DNA of 64,000 nt from Aculops lycopersici (GCA_015350385.1 WNKI01000002.1:4706636-4770635); one strand, 5' to 3'; numbered from the stretch's first letter, positions 25,366-39,049 are shown. The notes: a model not told the origin generated them from the letters alone. Numbers and translations are program-made.

Positions 25366-27288
25366 CTATTGTATTGTCGCCCGACCAGACGAATGAGAAT
25401 TGTCCCTTCGGTTATTAATCACACACTTTCTCATATGCTTCTCGAGGGTTGATGGCACCGAGAATGGGATATGACAGAAACGGCACTTGTAGGCATCCTT
25501 GCCAACTCGGCCATGGGTTTTCATGTGTCTAGTTAACTTTGAAGATTGCGCACAGGCATAGGTACAGAGTTCGCATTTGTAGGGTTTCTCGCCCGTGTGA
25601 CTTCGCCTATGAACAGTTAGATTGGAGCAATTCTTAAACACCTTGCCGCAATACTCGCAGGTGTCATTCCTAAGCCTCGTTTTGGCCTTCACGACGCGCG
25701 TTTGGCCAACGGTGCCGTGGTGAGATTGAGAATGGTGATGGTGTTGGTGCTGGTGGCCTGTAACGGACATTAGGGCCGCTCGGCCAATATTTGAGGTTTG
25801 GCTTGTGGACAGGTGGTTGTGGGTCAGGGTAAGGTGGTTGTTGCTATTGCTATGATGATTGTGATTTGTGAACTGATGATGATGGTGGTGGCTGTTGTGG
25901 TTATTGTGTTGCCTTGTATTGGCTGAGGGCGCCGAGGACGACGAGTTATTTGTTGTTGATGTTGTTGTGGCTGCTGCTGTTGGTTCTAATTTTGTGCTAC
26001 CTGAATGATGATGATAATTATTCAGATGCAAGCTAAGTGAATTTTGCGACGATTGATGCTGAGATCTTTGGTGATGGTGGCTACTAGTGCTGCTGCTGCT
26101 GTTATTGTTCTGATTGTTTTGACCTAAACCTGTGCCAGTTAGTGGCGAGTGGCGGTGGTTTTGATGGTGATTGTGGTGATGGTGGTTGTTGTTGTTGTTG
26201 TTGTTGTTGTTGTTACTGTTGAAATTTGGGTGGCCGTTGCTGTGAAGGTGGGTGACACTTTCGTAAAGTCGCTGCGCTAGACTATTGGGCGTCGTTGAGC
26301 CCGATTGGGAGCTACCTGTGGTCGTTGTGTTTGTGGTTGCTGAGGACGAGGAGGCGTTTGCGGCCAAATTAGCCACCCTGCTTAGAATTGAGGCGGCCGT
26401 GTTGACGCTCAAATCTTGGGGCACCAGGTAGTCGGGCGATAGGAAGGCGGCTGTGGCCGCGGCAGCGGCTAGAAATTGCTGAAGTTGTTGGCCGTCTCCA
26501 TTGGCGGCGGCGGCCGCGGCTGCGGCTTCCAGCGGGCCGGCCACCTGTTGGCGCAGGTGAGCCCTAAACTCGTCGCCATTAACGAGTACATCGTCGTGCT
26601 CGTGGCCAGTATTTGAATCCTCATCAGCTAAATCTTGTTCTAGTTCCTCGTCAACGCCATCGTCAAGCTCCAAATCGTCGCGTTCGTTTAATGTGGACGA
26701 CAATTGATCCTCTTTGCCATTATCGAGTTCATTCTCTGCATTCTCACCATTTCCATCAACCAAATCATTTTCTACACCCTCGTCGCCGATCATGAGATTC
26801 GACTGCGCCAATCGACTGCGTTGATTGCGATGGCGATTTAAACGATTGCTCCTATTGCGACTGTGATTTAAACGCATTATTTGGTTATTCTCGTCTAGTT
26901 CATCGTCAATCTCCTCGTCCTCCATCATCAATTCCTCGTCATCGTTCTCCTCTTCCTCCTCCTCATCTTCGTGGTGGTCATCATCTCGACTTTGCAACGA
27001 GGACTCGTCCAAATCCAACTGACCACCGCTCCCGCTACCGTCTAGCTGGTTGTTGTGGCCAATGCCACCAACTCCAGGTTGCGGCGTTGCAGGTGTACAA
27101 TCATTTAGAAACTGAAGCGCGTCCATCTCGCTCTGCTGCCCGTCGTCCTGTTCCACCAAAACCTTGGAGAAAATCCTGAATCCATGGCTAGATTGCACGT
27201 GCTCAACAAGTGTCCAAATTGATTGGAACTTTTGGGTGCAGGTGGAGCAAACAATCGAATATTGGCCTGCAAGGATCATTGTTTGCAT
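25366..27288 (-). CDS. BCL11: BCL11/CTIP-type zinc-finger transcription factor (main exon, N-terminus possibly incomplete)
   Basis: Nuclear sequence-specific repressor of the BCL11A/BCL11B family; family members work in neural and other cell-fate programmes. Seen in the 640-residue frame: a C2H2 finger (C14, C17, H30, H35) followed by HGFRI, the family's second-finger signature; an acidic stretch (101-135); poly-Ala blocks (255-282); a CtBP-type PQDLS motif (290-294); a long Asn/His/Ser-rich region; and a C-terminal triplet beginning [20 protein letters not shown]. The triplet uses C544/C547/H560/H564, C572/C575/H588/H592 and C602/C605/H618/C622, so the last finger is C2HC. The vertebrate internal finger pair is absent. 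The ATG at 27288 opens the frame, but a possible splice acceptor (CCTTGCAG, exon from 27266) lies just inside it; upstream exons with the N-terminal NuRD motif and first finger were not found. Confidence 0.93.
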   Translation of the reverse strand: MQTMILAGQYSIVCSTCTQKFQSIWTLVEHVQSSHGFRIFSKVLVEQDDGQQSEMDALQFLNDCTPATPQPGVGGIGHNNQLDGSGSGGQLDLDESSLQSRDDDHHEDEEEEEENDDEELMMEDEEIDDELDENNQIMRLNHSRNRSNRLNRHRNQRSRLAQSNLMIGDEGVENDLVDGNGENAENELDNGKEDQLSSTLNERDDLELDDGVDEELEQDLADEDSNTGHEHDDVLVNGDEFRAHLRQQVAGPLEAAAAAAAANGDGQQLQQFLAAAAATAAFLSPDYLVPQDLSVNTAASILSRVANLAANASSSSATTNTTTTGSSQSGSTTPNSLAQRLYESVTHLHSNGHPNFNSNNNNNNNNNNHHHHNHHQNHRHSPLTGTGLGQNNQNNNSSSSTSSHHHQRSQHQSSQNSLSLHLNNYHHHSGSTKLEPTAAATTTSTTNNSSSSAPSANTRQHNNHNSHHHHHQFTNHNHHSNSNNHLTLTHNHLSTSQTSNIGRAALMSVTGHQHQHHHHSQSHHGTVGQTRVVKAKTRLRNDTCEYCGKVFKNCSNLTVHRRSHTGEKPYKCELCTYACAQSSKLTRHMKTHGRVGKDAYKCRFCHIPFSVPSTLEKHMRKCVINNRRDNSHSSGRATIQ

Positions 27289-28345
27289 TGATTTGTTTGT
27301 TTCGAATCAGGTATTTGGTATTTTAGTCAGTGGTAGGTGTGAATGTTTGTTTGGTTGTTTGAGTTAGTTAGTTAGTTAGTTAGATAGTTGTTGTTTTGTT
27401 GTCCTTTAATATTTAATCTCAATTTAAACTTTGTTGAGCTAGTAATGACTCAATACACAATTGATATATTAGCGCGAGAGTAAACAAAAACTGTCACTAC
27501 TAACAGTAGTATTAATTGCCACGCGAGTCATCAATATAACTGCCCGTCGGTGGTTCTTTCATTTAATTTAATAATTCTACCAACTGGTCACTCTCGTCGA
27601 CCGGCCGGCTAGCTGGCTTGCGTTGGCGCCGCCGCCGGCGAGAGCCAACGTTGCTGCCCGACGCTGGTGATCCCACTTGTTGGAGTCGAGGAGAATTTAC
27701 ACTTTTAAAGTGTCGCCTGTTTTTTACTCACTGTTAAAACTTGTGCTCTCTGTATCTTTGTACTGCCCCATTGGGAGGTGGAAAAATTTGCGCCAGTCCC
27801 TCTGGGTGCCGGACTACCTTACAGAGGAGAGACTTGAATGCCTCGTGTGTGCAGTGAGTGAGTGAGCGAGCGAGAGAGAGAGAGAGAGAAAAAGAGCAAG
27901 CGGGCGAGTTTATCATCATGAGAGAAACATGGCCGCGGCTACTTTGTGGCACTCTGTTAACACATACTAACACTAACACTAACACTCTCACACTAAAAAG
28001 CACACAGAACTCGCTAGCGTTTGGTTGCAACTTTAGATTAACTTGGCGGCGGCGGCAGCGGGTCGCAGGAGACGAGCGTCCAAGTGGCCAGTTTTATTGG
28101 CGGCCAAAGCGAGCGAGGGAAAAGTGAGAGCAACTCACGAGCACGGGTTTTGAGTTGACTCCTGCGAGAGTCAGTCTCGGAGGGAAATGTTTGGCGAAAT
28201 GCAGTGTAGAGAGCAATATAGAAAACCAGTGGTGCAATTTGCAGTCAACTTCTTGAGCAAGAGCGATCGCAGCGACTCTAGCGGCCCACAGATAGAGACT
28301 GGAGTAATTGGATCTGGCTGCCGGCGGCTCATGCGGTGAACGCAA
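27289..28345. other. Upstream flank or intron of BCL11
   Basis: Contains a GTTA tandem near 27363-27384, a GA tract at 27868-27890 and CACTAA units near 27965-27995. If BCL11 has earlier coding exons, as its relatives do, this is intron. No exon with the expected first C2HC finger is visible. Confidence 0.45.
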
Positions 28346-31300
28346 AACCAGCTAACACATGGACATTTGAGGCGTTGACAGGGACAGAGGAAGAGTGAGC
28401 GAGCGAATGAGCGACCACTTGTTGCGGCTACTGACCACTAGGCGCGCACTACTTGGTTGCTGGCCCAAGAACAACAAAAATCGCTGCGCTGGCCAGCGGA
28501 CGCGAAGGACAAATTAGTCATGCGAGCTGGGCGACGCGAGATGGCCAGTTAGTTTTTAAGCCAATGAGCTAGCCGTCTAGTTGCCGTTCGAATTGCTAGC
28601 CAGACAGACCGCTAGCAATTCTGGTATCATATGTTCATTTGACAGTGAGTTAGCTTGCCGCGCGTGAAGCGAGCCGCAGTAAAGTGGGGGGGGAAGACTT
28701 ATTTAGGCCATCGGCGGCGGCGGCGGCGGCAGAAGCGAAAGTCGAGCAGTTGAGTTAACTCAATTTGAGTTGGCTCAACTTTGCGGGACTAGCTTTGGCT
28801 AATAATGCTGCTCGTTTGCAGTTAGCTAGCTGCCAGTTCGACAGGCCGACAAGCTGGTCGCCAAGTTAGCAAGCGCAACACAATGCGGCGTGAAACGAGA
28901 GCACCGCTCGCGTTGCCAGTCGAGTTGTGAGCTTTTTCGACTGCGGCCACTAACATGGAAGTGAGCAGCTGAGAGCAAATGGCGAAAAAGCGCCCACTGG
29001 CCATAACCGTGGATCCATAGGGTACCGCCGCAGAGCGCGACGCAACTCGGCCGTCGTTTGCCCAGTCGGCGGCTCAACGCGGCCGGCGTGCGCGAATCCG
29101 CCGCACCGTCTCGCCATCAACATTCGGCCAGCTAGGCAGCACTGGCTCCAACTTTCGCTAGCCAGCTAGCTAGCTGGCCGAGTTGAGTCAGCGTCGAGCC
29201 AGCTAGCATTTGAGCTCTAGGCAGCGGCGCGTTGAATGGAATAGTGAGACTAGCTTGCCAGTGGGCCAGTCAGCCGGCCAGCTACTCGCTATCTGTTGTG
29301 TTCCATCGTGCCAATGTCGCTTATTGATCCAACTCAACTGGCTAGCTAGCTTGGTTGTCGTCATTTGTTTGGCTCACCGCTCGCCGCCAGCTGGCGCTCC
29401 GAGGCCTTTTGTCTCTGTCTGTCTATCTCTCCCCCTCCCCCTCCGCGCAAAGCTAACGGATGGTCTACGTGTTGCTCTGCCGTTCGGTGGTTAGCTTATG
29501 GTCGAGCATCAGAGATGGAAGCCAAATTAACAGGGGCACTCGTTGTGGTCTTTCTTTTCTCTTTTTCTTTTTCATCCACCGTCGCCACTGCCATTGCAAT
29601 TGCGAACGTTGATAACTCTATGCGCTTGCTAGTCGAGCTTAGCAGCTGTTGGCTAGGCCAGAAAACTCCGGCGAGTGTCCGAATTGCAATTGGCGGGCAA
29701 AAATTGTGCTGCTAGCGGGTGGACCACAAAGTGGAGGCAACTCTCACTCTGGAGTGCTGCCAATTGGAGTGGCAAATGTGGAGCAATTGGGGCAGCGGCG
29801 ACGGCCACGGCGATAGAAGAAGCAGCGGCGGCAATTGTGGCGGGGCTCGTAGCCACCACGGCTCCACCGACACCAATGCTAACACAAGTTGTGGCCTCGG
29901 TGGTGGCGGTGGTGGCGCAGAAAACGGGCAAATATTTGGCCAGTGACGCGACTGTAGTTAGCGCGCCAAGCTAGCAGCGAGACACATGAGCCCAGCCGCG
30001 AGCTTGCCGAGCGGCTGCCTTCTAAAGTCGATCCAACTAAGACTGAACTGTGAGGCAAGCGCAGCCAGACCGCTGGCTTTCCTCACAATGGGAAAGGCGC
30101 CCAAAAGTCGGCAAGGGAACCGTCGCCTCCGCCGAGGTCTCTGGCCGGCGGAGCAGTTTAGTTTAGTTAGTGGAACTCACTTATCTAGTTTAGTTTAGCC
30201 AGTGGCCAGCTCGGTCACTTTCATTGTGTATTTGTTGCTTGCCGAGCAACAAGCATCAAGCATCAACGACGAGTAAAGAGCAAAGGGAGCATCTGGAAAC
30301 TTTGCGCGCGTCCATCTATCTGTTGAACTTTCGCTAGTTCCATTGCTTCTGTGTTGGCCGCCGAGGCGAGCGGTCAATTAGCGACTAGTAGTAGGAGTGA
30401 TAGCAAGAGTAGTGGAGTTGGTGTTGGTGTTGGTCAATTGAATTGAACTCGGCGTTGTATTTTGTACTCTACTGAAACTAAGCGGCCAACCGAACGGCCG
30501 CTGGCCAGTGAGCCGAGTGAATGGGAGCCAAGTGAACCATTTGAACTAAAACCAAAAACTTTCGCCCTGAACTCCACTGGCCAATTGAACTCTCTTCTCT
30601 CGTAGCAGTTTGCTACGGCGGCGGTCAATTGTGTTTGTTGCCCGCGAGCTCGATGCAACTTTGGCCGACGCATCCAAAGTGCGGGATGCGCAGGCCGCAA
30701 AGTAGCCGAAGTTGGCGGAGTTGAAGCGGTGGCCAGCAATTGAGCGCTTAACAAGAGCCACGATAACAAAAAGAGCAACAGCAACTTGTGTTGTGTGTTG
30801 TGTAACTGGAGCTCGACTGCCCCACTACTTCGATGGACATTGACGTTTCATTACACTGATCGGCTGCCATTCTGAGCTCCGGCGACATCTTGTTAGTCTT
30901 GCCAGCTAGCCGATCAATGCTAATGGACACAGAAGACGACGGCGGCGGCGGCGACTACGACTAAGAGGAGCGCAACGACGAAAAGTCGATCGGTTGGTCA
31001 TTAAAAACTGTAGCTCAACTGGCCGAGTTTTTTGCCACTCTCCTCTGGTTGCGTAAGTTTCGACTTGTGTGCTATTATTACTTTGGTCATCTAAAACTAA
31101 AACTTAAACTCAAATTCAGACTTGAATCAGCTCAACTTGGCGACACTTGATCTCGTCCGCTACAAACTTTGCTCGGGCCGGAAATCGAGAGCGACGCCCT
31201 CAGTGCTGTGCTGTTTTTTAATAAAAAGAGCGACGGGCGTTCTGCGCTCGCCCACTTCCGGTGGACGGTTAACTTGGCTCGCTCACGTTGGTCGCCGTTA

Positions 31301-33268
31301 GTCGGACAGTTAGTTTTTCCTTCCTCCATTGGCTCCCTCCTCTAGTCTAGTTTAGTTTAGTTTAGTCCAGGAGAAGAGGAAGTAGCCAGCTGACTAGAGG
31401 AACTGATAAATGGCCACCCAATTGGTTGTCTGTAAATCGGCCGGTTGCATTGCAAATTAATGGCTCATCAATCACGACAACGTAGCAAGTTGGTCGGCGA
31501 CTCGCACAACACTTTCAACGCGACACCGCAGCAGGCCAGTGGGCAACGCGTCGTTGCCATATTGACAGAAAACTCTGCGCGTTAATATACGCAAAGTAGT
31601 GTTGACTATCCACTTGATTCCAACTAATTTGTGCGCCATCCACCACTGATAACCCTAGTCCACAACTTGGCCAAGGATCTCCCTCTAACCGAATGCTTTA
31701 GCCCCACCTGCCCAGCCAACGAGCTTTTCACTGAAGGGGCCCGCCGAGTTACTCTGCGAGTCGCCGTTCATTTGTTCATTTTGTTTGTCTTGTTGGAATG
31801 GTGAGCTAGTGCCAGCGGCGCGCAACTAGCCTACCAGCCAGCCAGCTAGCTCGCCGCTTCTAGCTTGGGGCCTCGGCTTTTAGGTAGCAGTAGTGGTGGT
31901 AGACAATTTGGCCGCCACCAAGCCAACTAGCTAGCTGCTACGAGTTTCTGAGCACCAGCTCGCAACATACTCGCTATCTAACGGCCAAAACTGACTGGCC
32001 GTGTCGAAAAAGTTGGAAGGACAGAGGCGAGCTGCAATTGAGGTCACGACGGCCGGCGAATGAGCAGAATGGCGAGCAACAGCAATAGAGGCAGCAGCAG
32101 TAGCGACTAACTGGGGCCCCAAATGGCAGCCGCCTTAAAAAACAACATACATTCGCTGGCTGCTACGAGTGCGCCAAAAATCTAGAGCGCCCACTCGTTA
32201 CTGTTGCTTCTATTTCCAACTTGCAACGATGGGCATAAAGTTGAGAGAAGGGAAGGGAAGAGAAGCGAGCTCTGGAAGCGCAACAAGCTAACTGGAGCTT
32301 GCCATTCAATTCCTCAGTGCTGGCGTACTTTAGCGGCAGAAGCGGCCACTAGCGAGCGGCCGAGATTAGAATCAGAGTCTGGCCAAAGCGGGCTAGTTGG
32401 CCAGCCGAAAAGTGGGGGAGTTTTGTTAGTTGGTGGAGGAGTGAGCTAGTGAGTCAGCAAGACGAGGGATGCGCACCGTTGAAATTTACAGCGGAACTTG
32501 CCAGTTGCTCCTCTCGCTGATGATGATGATCTTGGCGTTTCGGTCTTGGCGACGGCGGCAGCAGCAGCGGCGGGGCCTCGAGCAGTTGCGTGTTCTACTC
32601 TAGCAACCAACTAAACTAAACTCGTAGCCGAAGCCGCAGTCGCGGCCGCCGCATCCGAAGCGCGAAATCCAGAGGCACAAACGACTTGCCATCCAGTTGC
32701 TCAATCATCTAGTCTCATCCGTCGGCGACTCTCGAGGGCCAGCCTGCCAACGGCATTAGTAGAAGTGGATGGAGAAGAAGGGGGAGGGCAAAGCTGCCTC
32801 AAGGCCACGAGCAGACGAGATCATCACTTTTGCCCGACACTGCAACTCGCTCGCAACTTTTTACTGCTCTTTCTACCTGAAGTCGCCACCCGCGTGGCCA
32901 TCCCATCGAGTTGTTGTTGTTGTTGTTGTCGCTGCTGCTCCCTTTGCCTTGGCAGCAAAAGCAACACACTTGACAAGACTTGGCCAGAATCACGGGCAAC
33001 GGCGAAAGTTGGAGAAGGTTTAAGGCAGAGTAGAGGAGAGCAAAGCGGCAGTTGTAGCCGAGGCTCGTGTTTGAACGAGCGCCAATCTAAAGGGCAACCG
33101 ACCATCAGGTAGTAGGAAATGCTGAGAGCGAGAGACAAGTGAAACCTGTTTCCACTCTCTCCCTCTCTCTATCGCTGTCTACCCCTTCACTTGGCTCGCT
33201 TGCCACCACGAGGCTTGATTTGGCGGGCGCCTCACCTGTTATTGTTGGTGCTTGTGGTGGATTACAAC

Positions 33269-33275
33269 GTTGTTG

Positions 33276-33306
<31 letters not shown>

Positions 33307-33309
33307 TGC
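33269..33309. repeat. (GTT)n(GCT)n trinucleotide repeat
   Basis: Pure GTT units pass directly into pure GCT units, suggesting interconversion of a single array by point mutation. Confidence 0.93.
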
Positions 33310-34125
33310 GGTGGCAGCCACTTGTTGTTGTCTTTGTTGGAGCAAATACAACGACAGCAACAACAACACCGACGTCAACTAGCCACTCGTCCGCCTGGAC
33401 CTCAGTGGTAGCGGCCACGAAAAATCACCGGCAGCCCGGGGTTATTTTTCTCCCAATGGTTAGTGGCTGGTGGATGCAAACGGTGGACTTGTCGAACGAA
33501 CCAGTCGGTGGTAGTTGTGGCGCAAGCCTTGCTGGAAGGAACCCAGAAGAGTAAAAGGGACAGGTGAGCTGGGCGACTGGTGATAGCTCAAGTGCAGGCA
33601 GGGGGCGCTGATTAGACGTCGTGCGTTGGGCAACCGCTGGCTGGTGTTCGGTAGGGAGCCGCGAGGCGGAGGCGCCAAAGTTAAAGTGGATAGAGTAGCT
33701 TGCCAGTGGCTTGGAAAAGGGCGACCGCAAGTGAGCAGCACCAGGAGCAACAGAATCGGCGGCAGCTAACATTAGCAAGCGCAAGTGGTGGGCTATAAAT
33801 GGACAACTAGAAACTGCGGCTGGCTTTCACTGTTGTTGCCGGCTGGCTGGCTGCTAAAAGAGCGAGCCAAAAGTTAGCTCGCCAGCTTCAAGGCCAAGCG
33901 GCCAACAGAGTGGAAGTGGATAGTGGGAAAGTGGCTCTCACTTGTCTGCCTGTTGCCTGCCTATTTGCCTACCTGCCTACCTATTGGGATACAATCACTG
34001 GCACTCTTTGCGCTCGCTCATTTTTCTCTACTCTCTAACTGGCACTACAACTTTACTGCTCTCCCAGTCGCCAAGAGGGGAGAGGCTACCTGTTGCTCGC
34101 GCGCTTGGAATGTAAGCGCGCGAGC

Positions 34126-34170
34126 AACGCTACGCGACGCAATACAACGCAACACAACGCAACTCAACGA
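34126..34170. repeat. Degenerate CAACG-type pentamers
   Basis: Units such as CAACG, CAATA, CAACA and CAACT follow one another in register. A similar array lies at 41154-41190. Confidence 0.75.
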
Positions 34171-36071
34171 GCGGCAGCTAGCCAGCTAGCTGGCAAACGA
34201 GCGACAGGTGCGCTCGCTAGTCAGGAGTTTAGCCGGCGGCTGGCTAAAAGGGATCCACTTGTTGCTCAGGCAGCGCCAAGGCTTCGTTGGCACCGCTCTG
34301 TGGTTGCGATGGTCACGCCACCGCCACAGCAGCGGATCGCTCGATTTAGCCGCAGCAACGGACGGCGTCGCGTCGGCTCGCGTTGCTTTGCTTTTGCTGC
34401 CATTGCTTTTGCCGCAATGGTAACTTTGGCCACTACTAACGTGTGGCTAGTGGCGGCAGGGTTAGTTTAAGAGCGAGCGAGAGTTTCTTGCAAGCTAGAC
34501 GATCGGACTTTTAGCGAGCTCAAGCGAAAGAGGGGGGAGAGAGAGAGAAACAGGTTTTTTCTCTTTCTCTCTGTCTCACGCTCACCTGTCGCCGCTTGCT
34601 TGTCACTTCAGCCCAAGCGGCCAGGTAAGCTGAGCGGCTGGGGGATCGCTGGTGATGGCGTTGGTGGCGGCAGCAATGGTGGTGGTGGTGGTGGAAAGGT
34701 AACGTTGCGCGCGAGACAATTAAATCATCGTGTTACTCAGGCGGCCTGACTAAACACAATTTTCTAATTCTGGACTTTCACTCAAATCGCGCTTGCTCTT
34801 TCGGAAAGCCAGCTAGCTTGCTAGCTAGCTTACCAATGGCTCTAACCAACCTACCGACAACTTTTGCTCGTCGCTTGCGGCTGCAAGACGAGCAGTTAGC
34901 TCGTTGGCTCGCTCTAGTCCCGGCAAGCTAGCGAGCCAACAACTCTTTTTCAATGGCACACGACGCGACGCGCTTGGCCATGGCCGAGCTCCTCTCTCTC
35001 TCTCTCTCTCATTCACCCACCGAGAAAGATAGAGAGAGAGAGTTTTCGTTGCCAAGCCGACTAGCTGACGGTGGTACTGTTGCTGTTGCTGTTGCTGTTG
35101 CTGCTGGTCGCGCCCATGAAACTTGGCACTTATGCTAGAACGAGACGCACAATTTGCGCGCGTTTTCCTCTCTCTCTTTCTCTGCGCCAGCCCACTGTTG
35201 GGCAGCAGCCACCTGCTGCCGCTCCGCTCCGCTCGACTCGGCTCAGCAGGTTAGCCGACAGGTAGGGCAGGTAAGCTGAGCTTGCGATGAAGGGCTAAAA
35301 AAGGCAACGAGTCTTGTTCTCTATTCTAAGTAGTGTGCGGGCCAGCCAGCGCGAGCGAGCCGACCAACTGGCTTGTTGTGGCTAATAATAGCCGCGTTCG
35401 CGACCATTTCTAGTTGGCATGGTTGCCGCTCGCGGCGCTGATTGCCGTCCAGAGCGTCGCCACTTGTTGTTGTTGTCGCTGTTCCCACTGCTCCTGCTTC
35501 TTCTACTGCTCATAGGTTGCTTATCGTTGTTTCGTACATAACGCGAGTCTACGCAGCGAGTAGCCGGAACTGAGCTACCAAGTGACGTCAGTTGGCTCAA
35601 TGGGACTAAAGCTAGGCGAGTGGATGAGTCAGTGGCAAAGATCAGTGGAAAATAGAAAGAGCACCGAGTTTCCTTGAGAGACCAGACTGCTAAGTCTGGC
35701 TAGCTAGCTCGCAAGCCAGCCAGACTGGCCGTCTAGTCGAGTGACTGTCCATTTGGTCGCGATTGTCAAGGTTGCGCTGGCACTTGGCTAGCTAGTAGCT
35801 TCTAAGTTGGTTGGCTGGCTGGCTGGCTCGCTCGCTCAAGAGGCTCGACACGCGCCGCCCGCCACTTGTTGTTTGGGCGAGTGAGAGATGGGCAAGAGCA
35901 GCAACTGTTGGCCAATAGGCTAGTCACGCCACTCGGCTCACTAGCTCGTCTGCGTTGGTTAAACTTAGTGGCAAAAGTTTAAGCAATGGAATCGAAGCTG
36001 ATGGAGAGGGAGAGTGAAATCGAAATTCAAATCGAAGAAGCTCCTTTTCCGTCCCAACTTGTTGACGGTGG

Positions 36072-36088
36072 CGACGGCGACGACGACG

Positions 36089-36121
<33 letters not shown>
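36072..36121. repeat. (GAC)n and (GACCAC)n repeat
   Basis: GAC units followed by about five GACCAC hexamers. Confidence 0.93.
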
Positions 36122-39012
36122 TTGGACTCTAATCCTGGCTTTCGAATCTCAAAATTAGTGGCCAAGTGGAGAAGGGATATTCCCATTCTAATGGACTACC
36201 GAGAGATGAAACTCGACTCACTCTCGCCGCTACCGCCATTGCCACCGCCGCCACCTCGCCCTTGGCCGCTCGCTAGTTGGCTTGGTCATGGCCACTGGCT
36301 AACTAGCTAGGTAGTCAGGCTGAGTTTAGTCTAGTTTGGTTTGGTCTTGATCCGCTAGTTTGCGCGCGTCCCACTTGACTGGGCGCGCATTCATCATGCA
36401 CAAAGGCTAATGGAATGAAAAATTTACGCTACCTTTTTTCTCTAAAGGAAACTCGTCTTGCGACCACGAGAAACAGAAGCCGGAAACTGGAGGATCGATT
36501 GCGTTGCGCGCGAGTTTCGGTTCGTCGGCCAGTCGATAAGTTGCTGTCGGTTACTGTTGTTGTTGTTGTTGTTGTTGTTGTCGGTGATGGTGATGGTGGC
36601 TAGTGTCGCTCGTGCGAGCAAATTTCTTGCGTGTCTCTCATGAATATAATTTCTGAGCAAAAATATAACAACAACTAGGTTCCAAAAACTAAAACTTGTA
36701 GTTGACTTCAAGATCCAAAGTCCAGCGGGCAAATTTGGCCGCGACAATAATGAGAGCAACACGCAAGTTATTGGCGACAACTACGTCGCCGTTAGAAATG
36801 GCTAGTTTAAGTGGCCATTCCGTTGAGGCAGCGCATAACGCAACAAAGCACCACGAGCAGCATCCCTTGCAAGTTGCGAGCTGCGAGGCAAACCGTCAGC
36901 AAAGAGCGCGGAGCAGCCAATCGATTATTCAAATTGTCGTGTGTCTGAGTATGTGTGTCACTACTGGCCGCCGTCCAGTTAGCGCGGTCTAGTCGCCCGG
37001 CCGACAGACAAACAGACTCACTCACTCGCTCGCTGACTTGTGCTCCACTTGGCACCATCCATTTCCTTCCAATGGCCAAGCAACATCTTGGCCAAGCAAC
37101 CGATAGGTCGTTGTTAACGCAATCTAATGGACATTATGGATTGAAACGGAGATCAAACTTGGACGTCTCGTGGCAACCAGCCGGCCGGCCATCCAACTTG
37201 GCCACCCGAATTCCCCTTGCGCGCGCTGATTATCTGCTCACACGCGACAGGAAGTGCCGGTGGTTTCTGTTTGGTGTGATGGCTTGTGGATTTTCTTTAA
37301 AAAATAAAATGAAATAAAAATTTTCCTCAAACTCAGTGCCGGCCAACGAGCGATTGGCAACAAAAGTGAGTCTGTTTGTCATCATGGTGGCGGTGGACGT
37401 CGCAAGTGTGCGTCCTTTTCACCATGAGCAAATAAAAGCAACTCTAGCGACCGGAAGCAAACGGAAACATTCACAATTTGAATATTACCTGTCACTCCTC
37501 CATTCGGCTCGTCATTTTTGCGCTTGTTGGTGTTGTAACTGTCGTTTTAAGCGCAGCTACTTCTTTCCCATTCTGTCCACTCGACTTCTATTCTATTCAG
37601 TGTGAAAGCAAATTATCGGTTTCCACTTTCAACGCAAAGCTTCCGTTGTTCGACTACGACGGGCATCAATGCCGGCCGTAGTCGCGGTGGAGTTTTCAAT
37701 TGAATTAAACTCTGAAGGGCGAATAGAGAGTAGCGATTGCTACTGACAGACAGATCGACACCAAAACGACGTCGAGTGACCATCAATTTACACTTATAAA
37801 TGGAGAGAAAAAACTACAGGGCAGATGCGTTTGCTTACCAATTAGCGGGCAGGTAGAGTGTGTCCACTCGTTGCACAAACACAACTCTCACACACAAGCC
37901 GGCGGGGCGTGTGTCTAATTTTGTGTCGTGTTGCGCTGTAACTCCTACTATTTGCATGTCCAAAAATGGACTTTCCCTCGGAAAGTTGGCCGAGCTGATG
38001 GTGCTTAGTTGTTTGCTGCTGCTCAAGATTGAAGGGTAACACACAAACACTCTCTCACAGACAGACAGACACACACACACACGCACGCACAAATAGATGA
38101 GCGAGAGACGTACGCAGAAAGCGAGGCGCCCAGTCTGCGGTAAGCTGGCCACAGAAGGTAAGCCACGGAAAAAAGGAGTGAGTTAGTTGGCCAAAGTGGC
38201 GGCCGACGCACACATTTATAGGCGCCCTTCGTGTCCATCACTCGCATACGAAGGGCGTACGTACACTTTAGTGCACGAGAGGGACCATCACTCGCACAGA
38301 AAGAGTCGCCGGACCTTGCGCTTGCGGCGGCGGCCGCCGCTCGCCGGCCCCAACTTGTGCGCCGGCCACAGCGAGCGCCTATAAGTGCTGTGTGTCTCTC
38401 TGTGTGCTTGGTTTGGCCGAGTTAGCTGGCCGGCCGCACGCTCGCTTGTAAAATATGAGTTGCCCACCTGGACGTCGCGCTTAGCGTTGCGTTAATTAGT
38501 CGGCCAATCAGCCATCGAGCGGCTGACCACTTGTTGTTGTTGTTGACGTTTTCGTTGGTGCTCTTTTTAGTTCTGTTTTTCTAAGAGCGCGATACGCAAC
38601 GCTGATTTACCTGTCTCTCGCATCTGGACATTTTGCAGCACTTGGAGAGGAGAGGAGAGGAGAAAAATCAAATCATCATATTGATGGACTAGTCCACTCT
38701 GTTGGCTGGTCGTTCGGTTTCGGCAGACTGGACGCTCGAGTTGCTTCGTCGAGTGCCTTTTGGCTTTTAGTGGCCAGCTGACACATCCTCAACTAAAGCT
38801 CAAGGTGGACACTTGTCGAGCAGGAAAAGGCAAACCTTTTCCTGTGGACTTAACCTTGGCACGCAAAGCACCATAAGACACACGAAGATAGCCAGTGGTC
38901 CAGCGAGTGGACCAAAATTATCCAACTCAATGTTGCATAACGAAGGTGCGGACGAAGACGACTGTGACTTGGACCAACACCACGATAGTAGCAAATGTAT
39001 CTACTGTAAAAC

Positions 39013-39049
39013 ATATATATATATATATATGTATGTATATATATATTTA
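39013..39049. repeat. (AT)n repeat with GTATGT interruption
   Basis: Alternating A and T with a short interruption near its middle. Confidence 0.9.

Noticed and set aside
11333..38385. CTATAAG as a genome-wide promoter word
   Set aside because: About eight copies were found, close to the chance expectation for a 7-mer on both strands in 64 kb.
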